Assembly: GCF_009758125.1 (NCBI RefSeq)
Contig: NZ_WRXO01000016.1
Location: forward strand, 1 to 64,000
Direction of reading: 5' to 3'
Length of the DNA stretch: 64,000 nt
Origin: Chitinophaga oryziterrae
GTDB taxonomy: Bacteria; Bacteroidota; Bacteroidia; Chitinophagales; Chitinophagaceae
The notes under the pieces were generated by a model, which saw nothing but the letters and a program-made list of their open reading frames with translations, had not been told where the DNA came from and ran no database searches. A program made the translations under genes and the position numbers. Shown piece by piece: positions 43,920-51,280 of this stretch (positions within the stretch are counted from its first letter, which is position 1; every line of letters begins with the position of its first letter).

Positions 43920-45052
43920 TGCGGAGTAATAAAAAAATAAAGGTATTACAGGCTATCCGCCAGGGTATGGTGGGGGGTGGGGAATCCCATGTACTCAGTC
44001 TTGTAAATGCGCTGGACAAGCATCTTTTTGAACCGGTGGTACTATCTTTTACAGATGGTCCCATGATCACGCGCTTAGAAGAAATGGGCATACGCCATTA
44101 TGTAATACCTTCTCTCAAACCTTTTGATGTATCGTGCTGGATGCAGGTAAAATCACTGATACAGGAAGAAGAAATAGATATTGTACATGCACACGGTTCA
44201 CGTGCAGCAAGCAACCTTTTTCTCCCTGCAAAATTAAGTGGTCGTCCTTTGCTCTATACCATACATGGCTGGTCATTTCATGATGACCAGCCATACCTGC
44301 AAAAGCAGTTGAGAGTATGGTCAGAAATGCTGCTGACCAAAGGTACCCGGGCTAATATTTCCGTATCAGCCTCCAACAGGGATACCGGCGTGAAGCATTT
44401 TCCGGGTTTCAGATCAACGGTTATTAATAACGGAATAGATCTGGAACGTTTCAATCCGGATGCAACACTGACCGACGTAAGAAAAGAACTGAACATTCCT
44501 GCACATCATACTGTTGTAGGATATATCGCCAGGATTACCGTACAGAAAGATCCTATTACGATGGTATATGCCTTTAAGGCAGTGCTGGAACAGCAGAAAG
44601 ACATTACGCTGCTGGTAGTAGGAGAGGGGGATATGCAGCAGGAAATGACAGATACCGCAAAGATGCTGGGCATCAGTGATAACATCGTATTCTGCCCCTT
44701 CCGCCCGGATGTACCGGAACTGTTACAGGCTATTGATATTTATTGCCTGCCTTCCTTATGGGAAGGTTTGCCGATAGGTCTGCTGGAAGCAATGGCAATG
44801 CGTAAGGCCGTTATTGTTACAGCGGTAGATGGCTCTAAAGAAATAGTGACCGACGGGCAGAACGGCCTGTTAGTACCAGCCAGGGACCCGGAAGAACTGG
44901 CTGCTGCGATCATACGCCTGCATATGGATGAGCCGCTAAGGTATTCTTTACAGCAGGCCGCCGCAGAAACAGTGAACCTCCATTATTGTGTGCAGGGCAT
45001 GACCCGTCAGGTGGAAACATTGTACCAGGGCGTGCTGGACCATAAAAATTAA
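43919..45052 (+). CDS. glycosyltransferase, GT4 family
   Basis: A 377-residue GT-B enzyme. The Gly-rich MVGGGESHVL near 18-27 and IVHAHGSRA form the acceptor-side pattern; the donor site includes VVGYIARITVQKDP, LLVVGEGDM and the EGLPIGLLE motif with the two conserved Glu residues seven apart. It is fused at the start to the epimerase stop and followed 3 bp later by the methyltransferase gene. It probably adds a sugar to the repeat unit. Confidence 0.92.
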   Translation: MRSNKKIKVLQAIRQGMVGGGESHVLSLVNALDKHLFEPVVLSFTDGPMITRLEEMGIRHYVIPSLKPFDVSCWMQVKSLIQEEEIDIVHAHGSRAASNLFLPAKLSGRPLLYTIHGWSFHDDQPYLQKQLRVWSEMLLTKGTRANISVSASNRDTGVKHFPGFRSTVINNGIDLERFNPDATLTDVRKELNIPAHHTVVGYIARITVQKDPITMVYAFKAVLEQQKDITLLVVGEGDMQQEMTDTAKMLGISDNIVFCPFRPDVPELLQAIDIYCLPSLWEGLPIGLLEAMAMRKAVIVTAVDGSKEIVTDGQNGLLVPARDPEELAAAIIRLHMDEPLRYSLQQAAAETVNLHYCVQGMTRQVETLYQGVLDHKN

Positions 45053-45055
45053 ATC

Positions 45056-45829
45056 ATGACAACTACACCTTCTTTAACATACGAGTATGACCGGATCGCG
45101 GACCGGAAGCGACTGGATTTTATCAGTGACGCTATCAGCGGCAAAACACAATCCCATGCTAAAATACTGGATGTGGGTTGTGGCAATGGGGTTATCAGCC
45201 GCCATCTTGGTAAACTCGGATTTAATGTGCTGGGTATCGATGTAAGTGCGCAAACCATCGACCGCGCCCGCACACTGAATACAATGCCGAATGTACAGTT
45301 TGAAGTGATCAGCGCTGAACAGCTGGTGGCACAGGGTGATACCTTCGATGCAATCATCTGCAGTGAGGTACTGGAACATCTCCAGGACCCGTCCTCCTTA
45401 CTGAAAGTATTATATCAATCACTGAAACCAGACGGATTACTGATCGTAACCGTGCCTAACGGCAGCGGCCCGCGTGAATTATTTGTAACCCGGCCTGTAT
45501 TGAAAATGCGTGAGAATAACGATTGGATATGGAAAGCAGTGGTGAAGGTAAAAACCGCACTGGGCTATACCGGCACCACTGTTCAATCTGCAGCAGATAA
45601 CCTGGACCATGTGCAGTTCTTCAAAAAATCAGACCTGGAAGTATTATCCTCTGAGAATAATTTCAGAATAGTACGTTTTGGTAAAGCGAACTTTATAGAG
45701 GATGTATTCCCTTTCTCTTTCGTTGCCAAAAAGATCCGCAGCCTTCAGTGGCTCGACTGTAAAATTGCAGATGCACTGCCATACCGGTTTACCGGAGGAT
45801 TCTTTTCAGTTTGGGAAAAAGTTAAATAA
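45056..45829 (+). CDS. SAM-dependent methyltransferase
   Basis: A 257-residue class I methyltransferase. KILDVGCGNG at about 37-46 is the SAM-binding loop, followed by VLGIDVS and CSEVLEHLQDP (post-I and motif II-like). It belongs to the UbiG/Methyltransf_11 group. In a polysaccharide operon it probably methylates a sugar of the repeat unit or caps the chain; which is not known. It starts 3 bp after the GT4 stop and ends 1 bp before the next gene. Confidence 0.9.
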   Translation: MTTTPSLTYEYDRIADRKRLDFISDAISGKTQSHAKILDVGCGNGVISRHLGKLGFNVLGIDVSAQTIDRARTLNTMPNVQFEVISAEQLVAQGDTFDAIICSEVLEHLQDPSSLLKVLYQSLKPDGLLIVTVPNGSGPRELFVTRPVLKMRENNDWIWKAVVKVKTALGYTGTTVQSAADNLDHVQFFKKSDLEVLSSENNFRIVRFGKANFIEDVFPFSFVAKKIRSLQWLDCKIADALPYRFTGGFFSVWEKVK

Positions 45830-45830
45830 C

Positions 45831-47039
45831 ATGCTTACAATTCTATTAATCATCTTTTTTGCTGTACAGCTTGTGCTGGCGGCCTACCTGCTTCAACCGG
45901 CGTTTTTATTACTGGTGTATGGTTGTAAAAGAATGGCAGGACTGTTTGCTAAAGGGCAGGAGACTGATGAATCTGATACTGCAAGGGATTTCTCTTTTGC
46001 CGTGATCGTTACAGCCCACAAAAACCTGGAGCTGGTCCCCCCGCTTGTTGACTCCGTGCTGAAACAAACTTACCGTCACTTTAAAGTATATGTAGTGGCG
46101 GATGGTTGTGAGCAAACAGATATTGGTTATAATAAGCACCTACAGGTAAAAGTGCTTGCACCGGAAGTACCACTCAATGCGAAGATCCGTTCCATTGATT
46201 ACGCCATCAACAATTTTGATCAGCCGCACGATGTGCTGATCATCCTCGATGCAGATAACCTGGTGCATCCTGATTACCTGTCCGTACTGAATAAATATTT
46301 TAATAAAGGGTACCGCGCTGTACAAACAAATATGCTGGCTAAGAACAACGATAGCATCTATGCAAAACTGGATGCTGCGGGTAACTACTTCAGCAATTTC
46401 GTAGACAGGCGTATGCGTATGGAACTGGGCTTATCTGCCAATATATGGGGCCTAGGTATCGCTATTGAAACTGCCTTATATAAAGCAGTGATCTATCGTA
46501 ACTTCCTGGGCGGATTTGATAAAAAGATACAGGCAGATATTGTTAAGCTGATCCCTCAGCTGGCGTATGCAGAAGATGCAATGGTGTACGATGAGAAAAT
46601 AGATAGCGGAGATGCATTGGAAACACAGCGTACCCGCTGGATCAATGCCTACTTTAAATATTTTAAATACGGCTGGGACGTATTTGTAACCGGACTGCAA
46701 CGCGGTAACTTTAACCTGATGTTCTTTGGGTTCAACCTGTTACGTCCTCCTTTGTTTTTACAGATCAGTATTGCCGCAGTATTCGCATTGCTTAATTTCT
46801 GGATCGCACCCGCTCTTACCATCGCATGGATCGCGATCTTCATCATTTTCCCGCTTTCTTTCCTGGCTATCGTTGCTGTAATGAGTACCGATAAAGAAGT
46901 GGTAAAATCCCTGTTATATCTTCCACTTGTTTTTTTAAGACAGTTAAGAGCATTTTTGCATATTAGCAGAGCTAACAAGGCATTTCTTCAGACTCAGAAT
47001 AATAAAGTGATTTATATTGAAGACCTCCTGAAGAAATAA
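45831..47039 (+). CDS. membrane glycosyltransferase, GT2 family
   Basis: A 402-residue GT2 with one N-terminal membrane segment (about 3-27) and two C-terminal ones. Catalytic signs are FAVIVTAHKN, VVADGCE, LIILDADNLV (DAD metal site), EDAMVYDEK and QRTRW (the QxxRW motif), so it resembles processive synthases. I start at the ATG at 45831, one base after the methyltransferase stop; the longer open frame back to 45702 is only overlap. It is the last gene of the plus-strand run and is followed by a good terminator. Confidence 0.9.
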   Translation: MLTILLIIFFAVQLVLAAYLLQPAFLLLVYGCKRMAGLFAKGQETDESDTARDFSFAVIVTAHKNLELVPPLVDSVLKQTYRHFKVYVVADGCEQTDIGYNKHLQVKVLAPEVPLNAKIRSIDYAINNFDQPHDVLIILDADNLVHPDYLSVLNKYFNKGYRAVQTNMLAKNNDSIYAKLDAAGNYFSNFVDRRMRMELGLSANIWGLGIAIETALYKAVIYRNFLGGFDKKIQADIVKLIPQLAYAEDAMVYDEKIDSGDALETQRTRWINAYFKYFKYGWDVFVTGLQRGNFNLMFFGFNLLRPPLFLQISIAAVFALLNFWIAPALTIAWIAIFIIFPLSFLAIVAVMSTDKEVVKSLLYLPLVFLRQLRAFLHISRANKAFLQTQNNKVIYIEDLLKK

Positions 47040-47053
47040 GTATCTTTGGGATC

Positions 47054-47085
47054 ACCGCTCCATCTTCTGATGGGGCGGTTTTCAT
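47054..47085 (+). terminator. rho-independent terminator of the plus-strand exopolysaccharide operon
   Basis: ACCGCTCCATC at 47054-47064 pairs with GATGGGGCGGT at 47069-47079 around a TTCT loop, with one internal mismatch, then TTTCATTT. It lies 14 bp after the last glycosyltransferase gene. Confidence 0.85.
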
Positions 47086-47102
47086 TTATAAGATACTGAA
47101 CT

Positions 47103-47396
47103 ATGGAACACAAAATCAATCTCGCCTTACAGATATTACCATCTGTACCCAGTGAACAGGTATATGCCGTTGTAGATGAAGCTATCGCCGTGATTCAGGC
47201 TTCGGGGCTCAAATACCGGGTATGCCCTTTTGAAACGGTAATAGAGGGCACTTACGAAGAAACCATGGAGGTTGTCCGTAAGGCCCAGGAAGTATGTTTT
47301 AAAGCAGGTGCTTCACAACTGCTTGTATATATTAAAATGCAGATCAGGAAAGATATGGATGTCCATATCGAGGATAAGACCGGTAAATACGACTGA
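47103..47396 (+). CDS. thiamine-binding-like protein (MTH1187/YqgV family)
   Basis: A 97-residue protein of the small ferredoxin-like fold family (PF01910). INLALQILPS at the start, TVIEGTYEETMEVV in the middle and LLVYIKMQIR near the end are family signs. Some members bind thiamine or its precursor. It is soluble, has no signal, and its stop abuts that of the convergent transporter gene with no gap. The physiological role is not settled. Confidence 0.82.
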   Translation: MEHKINLALQILPSVPSEQVYAVVDEAIAVIQASGLKYRVCPFETVIEGTYEETMEVVRKAQEVCFKAGASQLLVYIKMQIRKDMDVHIEDKTGKYD

Positions 47397-48641
47397 TCAG
47401 CCAAATACCAGGTAAGCGATCCCTAATGTAAAGAAGATGTTGAACACCTGCGCGATGATAAACGCCAGTGCAGGCCGTCCATTCTCCATTTTAAAGATAT
47501 CGGTGAACTTTGTTTCCAGCCCTATGCAGGTGAATGCCAGCGCAAACCAGTATGTCTGCAACTCTTTTAAAGAGCCTTTGGCCGCTGCTACCAGCGGGGT
47601 TGGTAATATAAAGGAGAAGAATACGGATGCCAGTACAAAACCCAGTACGAATTTGGGGAAACGTTCCCATATGGTACGCAGGGTGGGCTTTTCAAAATTA
47701 GCTTCTTTGCGGGAATAAGACCAGTAAAGAGAGATGAGAAAAGCTGCCAGCCCCAGTAATACGTTCTGGGAGAACTTCACCAGTGTGGCATACTTCAGGG
47801 CTTCTTCGCCGAGCATGGTACCTGCTGCCACTACGGCTCCTGATGTATCGATCGTGCCACCCAGCCAGGCGCCTGCTACTTTAGGCGACATATGCGCCCA
47901 TATGGCGATGTAGGGCATGAATAACATCATCGGAATGGCTACTATCAGCACCAGTGAGATGACATGTGACAACTTTTTGTTATCGCCTTCAATGGCCCCG
48001 GCAGTGGCAATCGCTGCGGATACTCCGCAAATAGATACCGCACTGGAAATCATCATACGGAATTCATCATCCAGTCCCAGTTTACGGCATACCCAGAAGC
48101 TGAAATACCATACGGTAAATACAACGGCTACGGACTGTACGATACCTAATGCGCCTGCTTCCAGGATATCTTTAAAGATGACGTTGCACCCCAGCAGGAT
48201 CAAACCTATTTTGATATATAGTTCTGTTTGAATAGCTGGTTTCATCCAGCCGGGAACTCCTATCAGGTTACTGATCAGTAAGCCCAGTATGAGGCTGAAT
48301 AATACCACCTCGATCCCAAAGCTTTTCATAGCGCTGTTATTCGCGATCAGCTGTGCTATTAAAGTAATGAATATAACGGCCAGCAGAGAGGGGATGAGAT
48401 TAAGCAACTTTGTGTACCCGGCCAGCAGTCTGGCAATAAACAGGCTGGCCAATACCCACAGGAACAGGATGCCCATTTGCTGCCATAGCAGGGTGTTCCC
48501 CAGTTGGGCACTGAAGCTACCGGCACCGGACCAGACGGTAAATTTAGGTAATAAAGGTTTGAGCCCCAGACATACGAGGCCAATAGTTACAAAAGCAATA
48601 ATAACTGCGATCCAGTCTTCATGTAGTGGTTTCTTAGGCAT
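47397..48641 (-). CDS. YeiH-family putative sulfate/anion exporter
   Basis: A 414-residue membrane protein with about ten to eleven hydrophobic segments, of the Cons_hypoth698 (PF03601) family often annotated as putative sulfate exporters. Typical are GLKPLLPKFTV, LILGLLISNLIGVP, SAVSICGVSAAIATAGAI and GGTIDTSGAVVAAG. I use ATG at 48641, where the homology begins; the longer open frame to 49040 runs into the neighbouring gene in another frame. Substrate is not proven in general for the family. Confidence 0.88.
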   Translation of the reverse strand: MPKKPLHEDWIAVIIAFVTIGLVCLGLKPLLPKFTVWSGAGSFSAQLGNTLLWQQMGILFLWVLASLFIARLLAGYTKLLNLIPSLLAVIFITLIAQLIANNSAMKSFGIEVVLFSLILGLLISNLIGVPGWMKPAIQTELYIKIGLILLGCNVIFKDILEAGALGIVQSVAVVFTVWYFSFWVCRKLGLDDEFRMMISSAVSICGVSAAIATAGAIEGDNKKLSHVISLVLIVAIPMMLFMPYIAIWAHMSPKVAGAWLGGTIDTSGAVVAAGTMLGEEALKYATLVKFSQNVLLGLAAFLISLYWSYSRKEANFEKPTLRTIWERFPKFVLGFVLASVFFSFILPTPLVAAAKGSLKELQTYWFALAFTCIGLETKFTDIFKMENGRPALAFIIAQVFNIFFTLGIAYLVFG

Positions 48642-48697
48642 GATATATCGGCGTATAAGTTGATGGTGGTAACGACCAATATACGCACGATTTTTTA

Positions 48698-49930
48698 TCA
48701 ATGAAAGAAAATATACCCTATAATGATCGCACATACCACTCCTACGAAATCGGCTATTAAACCACAGGTGAGTGCGTAACGGGTATTCTTGATATTTACA
48801 GAGCCAAAGTATACGGCCAGTACATAAAAGGTTGTTTCCGTTGATCCCTGTATGATGCAGGCCAGGCGTCCCTGGAAGGAATCCACCCCATAATGTTTCA
48901 TCACATCTATCATTAATCCACGGGCAGCACCACCGCTGAAAGTTTTCATGATGCCAACGGGGAGGGCAGGTACGAAGTCGGTATTGAAGCCCATCCATGC
49001 AAAGACACTGCCGATGCCATTCACTACGTAATCCATACACCCGGTATTACGGAATGCACTGATACCTACCAGCATAGCTACCAGGTAAGGGATGATCGTA
49101 ACGGATGTTTTGAACCCATCTTTAGCGCCTTCAATAAATTCTTCATAGGCATTGATCTTATTGATCATGGCCATGATGAGGAAAGAGACGATCACAGCAA
49201 AGATGAGCAGTCCGCCGGCCAGACCGGTATATAATGCGAACGTTTCGGGAGGGTATATTTTTATACTTTGCGTGAGCAGGAAAATCAAGCCGCCAAGAGC
49301 CCCCACAAATATGAAGAAAGGTAGTCTGAACAGGTTAATACGCTGGTAGATAGCTACTGCTATCATTCCTGATAAAAAAGAGATCAGGGTACCTATCAGG
49401 GCGGGGATGAATATATCAGCAGCATTAGCGGCCCCGCTGGCCAGCCGGATGGCAATCACGGAAGTAGGGATGATGGTAATACCTGCCGTATTCAGCACCA
49501 GGAACATGATCTGGGCATTGGTAGCCGTTTCCTTCTCAGGATTGATCTCCTGTAGTTCCTTCATCGCCTGCAAACCAAGGGGAGTAGCCGCGTTATCCAG
49601 TCCCAGTGCAGTGGCACTGAAATTCATCAGGATAGAGCCCATAGCAGGGTTGTTTTTAGGGATACCGGGGAACAGCATGGAAAAGAAGGGGTTTACGGCT
49701 TTGGCAAACGCCTTGATCATACCCGCTTTTTCTCCTACACGCATAATTCCCAGCCAGAAGGTCATGATGCCCGCCAGTCCCAGGGATATTTCTGCCCCGG
49801 TTTTGGCGCTATCGAACATACCAGACATGACGGTAGTAAAGATGGCTGTATCATGAAATACGATCAGGCGAACAAGCGCTACCACAAAAGATATCAGGAA
49901 AAAAGCCAGCCATACGTAGTTTAACACCAT
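48698..49930 (-). CDS. SpmA-SpmB-like fusion protein (nucleoside-recognition/gate domains)
   Basis: A 410-residue membrane protein joining two Gate-domain halves that are separate SpmA and SpmB proteins in spore formers. The first half carries FWLGIMRVGEKAGMIKAFAK and NFSATALGLDNAATPLGL; the second has GAKDGFKTSVTIIPYLVAML and TETTFYVLAVYFGS. The organism does not seem to sporulate, so the name does not define its role; Bacteroidota carry this fusion widely. It may transport a small molecule. Spacing of 56 bp to the YeiH-type gene allows cotranscription. Confidence 0.88.
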   Translation of the reverse strand: MVLNYVWLAFFLISFVVALVRLIVFHDTAIFTTVMSGMFDSAKTGAEISLGLAGIMTFWLGIMRVGEKAGMIKAFAKAVNPFFSMLFPGIPKNNPAMGSILMNFSATALGLDNAATPLGLQAMKELQEINPEKETATNAQIMFLVLNTAGITIIPTSVIAIRLASGAANAADIFIPALIGTLISFLSGMIAVAIYQRINLFRLPFFIFVGALGGLIFLLTQSIKIYPPETFALYTGLAGGLLIFAVIVSFLIMAMINKINAYEEFIEGAKDGFKTSVTIIPYLVAMLVGISAFRNTGCMDYVVNGIGSVFAWMGFNTDFVPALPVGIMKTFSGGAARGLMIDVMKHYGVDSFQGRLACIIQGSTETTFYVLAVYFGSVNIKNTRYALTCGLIADFVGVVCAIIIGYIFFH

Positions 49931-50031
49931 ATATAATAAGTTCAGATTACCTTACCTCAAATCTAATCGCAAATATTAAATAATTAAAGTACAATTCCTG
50001 ATATATATAATATTATCGTTTACAGACCTGC

Positions 50032-50061
50032 TTTGGGAAAGGGAAAAAAGTATTATCTTCG
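50032..50061 (+). promoter_or_regulatory. putative promoter of ychF (TTTG, 18 nt, TATCTTCG)
   Basis: TTTG at 50032-50035 and TATCTTCG at 50054-50061 are separated by 18 nt and resemble the Bacteroidota -33/-7 pair, the latter with C instead of the third T. The ATG of ychF is 15 bp further on. Confidence 0.65.
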
Positions 50062-50076
50062 CGCAAATTTTTTAAA

Positions 50077-51180
50077 ATGGCGTTACAAGCAGGAATTGTT
50101 GGATTGCCGAATGTAGGGAAATCGACATTGTTTAATGCGGTAAGCAACAGTGCCAAAGCACAGGCCAGCAATTACCGTTTTTGTACTATTGAACCTAACG
50201 TGGGATCGGTAGATGTACCGGATACACGTTTATATAAACTGGAAGAACTGGTAAAACCAAACCGCGTGGTCCCTACCAGTATTGAATTTGTAGATATTGC
50301 AGGCCTCGTAAAAGGTGCCAGCAAGGGTGAAGGCCTTGGTAACAAGTTCCTCGCAAACATCCGTGAAGTAGATGCGATCGTACATGTTATCCGTTGCTTC
50401 GAAGATGATAATATCTTAAGGGAAGAAGGCGCGATCAATCCTGTAAGCGATAAGGAAATCATTGATACCGAGCTGCAGTTGAAAGACCTGGAAAGTGTAG
50501 AGAGAAAGGTGGCCCGTACTGAAAAGATGGCTAAAACAGGTGGAGATCCCAAGGCAAAGAGAGAGTTTGAAATACTGAAACAATGCCAGGAACACCTGGA
50601 AAAAGGCCGTAACATCCGTGAACTGGGATTAAGCAAGGAAGACCGTTCTGCTATTGCCGACCTGTTCCTGCTCACTGAAAAACCGGTTTTATATGTCGCT
50701 AACGTAGATGAAGCATCTATGCACACCGGTAACAAGTACTCTGAACAACTGAAAGAGTCTGTGAAAGCTGAAGGTGCACAGGTGATCATCATGAATAATA
50801 ACATTGAAGCGCAGATCTCCGAAATGGAAGATCCGGCAGATAAGGAACTGTTCCTTTCTGAGTATAAACTGGAAGAGCCAGGTCTGAACCGCCTGATCCG
50901 TTCTGCTTATAACCTGCTGAACCTCATCACTTATTTTACCGCTGGTGTACAGGAAGTACGTGCCTGGACTATCCAGAAAGGCTGGAAAGCGCCACAGTCT
51001 GCCAGTGTGATCCATACGGATTTCGAAAAGGGTTTCATCAAGGCTGAGGTGATCGCTTACGAAGATTTTGTAAAATACGGCTCGGAAGCAGCCTGCCGTG
51101 ATAATGGCCGTCTGCGTATAGAAGGTAAGGAGTATGTTGTAGCCGATGGAGATGTGATGCACTTCCGTTTCAACGTATAA
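50077..51180 (+). CDS. ychF: YchF/Ola1-type P-loop NTPase
   Basis: A 367-residue conserved cytoplasmic NTPase that binds ATP rather than GTP and associates with ribosomes. P-loop GLPNVGKST at 8-16, switch DIAGLVKGASKGEG, and the altered base-specificity motif NVDE in YVANVDE. The C-terminal TGS-like domain includes RAWTIQKGWKAPQSA and FEKGFIKAEVI. Length and motifs are normal. It is monocistronic, with its own promoter and a strong hairpin after it. Confidence 0.97.
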   Translation: MALQAGIVGLPNVGKSTLFNAVSNSAKAQASNYRFCTIEPNVGSVDVPDTRLYKLEELVKPNRVVPTSIEFVDIAGLVKGASKGEGLGNKFLANIREVDAIVHVIRCFEDDNILREEGAINPVSDKEIIDTELQLKDLESVERKVARTEKMAKTGGDPKAKREFEILKQCQEHLEKGRNIRELGLSKEDRSAIADLFLLTEKPVLYVANVDEASMHTGNKYSEQLKESVKAEGAQVIIMNNNIEAQISEMEDPADKELFLSEYKLEEPGLNRLIRSAYNLLNLITYFTAGVQEVRAWTIQKGWKAPQSASVIHTDFEKGFIKAEVIAYEDFVKYGSEAACRDNGRLRIEGKEYVVADGDVMHFRFNV

Positions 51181-51232
51181 AATAACTAAAGATACTTCAG
51201 TGCTATATGCAGCTGAGGGTTACAACAAATCA

Positions 51233-51261
51233 GACGTCCCGGGTGTAATGCCCGGGACGTC
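51233..51261. terminator. bidirectional hairpin between ychF and the TonB receptor gene
   Basis: GACGTCCCGGG at 51233-51243 and CCCGGGACGTC at 51251-51261 form a perfect 11-bp stem with a 7-nt loop. It lies between two convergent genes. T-runs are weak on both sides, so it acts either as a terminator or as 3'-end protection. Confidence 0.75.
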
Positions 51262-51280
51262 GTCTATTTGGGGAAGTCTG

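Noticed and set aside
45702-45830. N-terminal extension of the last GT2 gene
   Set aside because: It overlaps the methyltransferase gene in another frame; the ATG at 45831 gives the normal membrane-segment start.
48642-49040. N-terminal extension of the YeiH-type gene
   Set aside because: The extension runs out of frame through the SpmA-SpmB gene and is rich in Cys, Trp and Arg; homology begins at ATG 48641.
48698-49930. Evidence for sporulation
   Set aside because: SpmA-SpmB fusions are common in non-sporulating Bacteroidota and no other sporulation gene is present.
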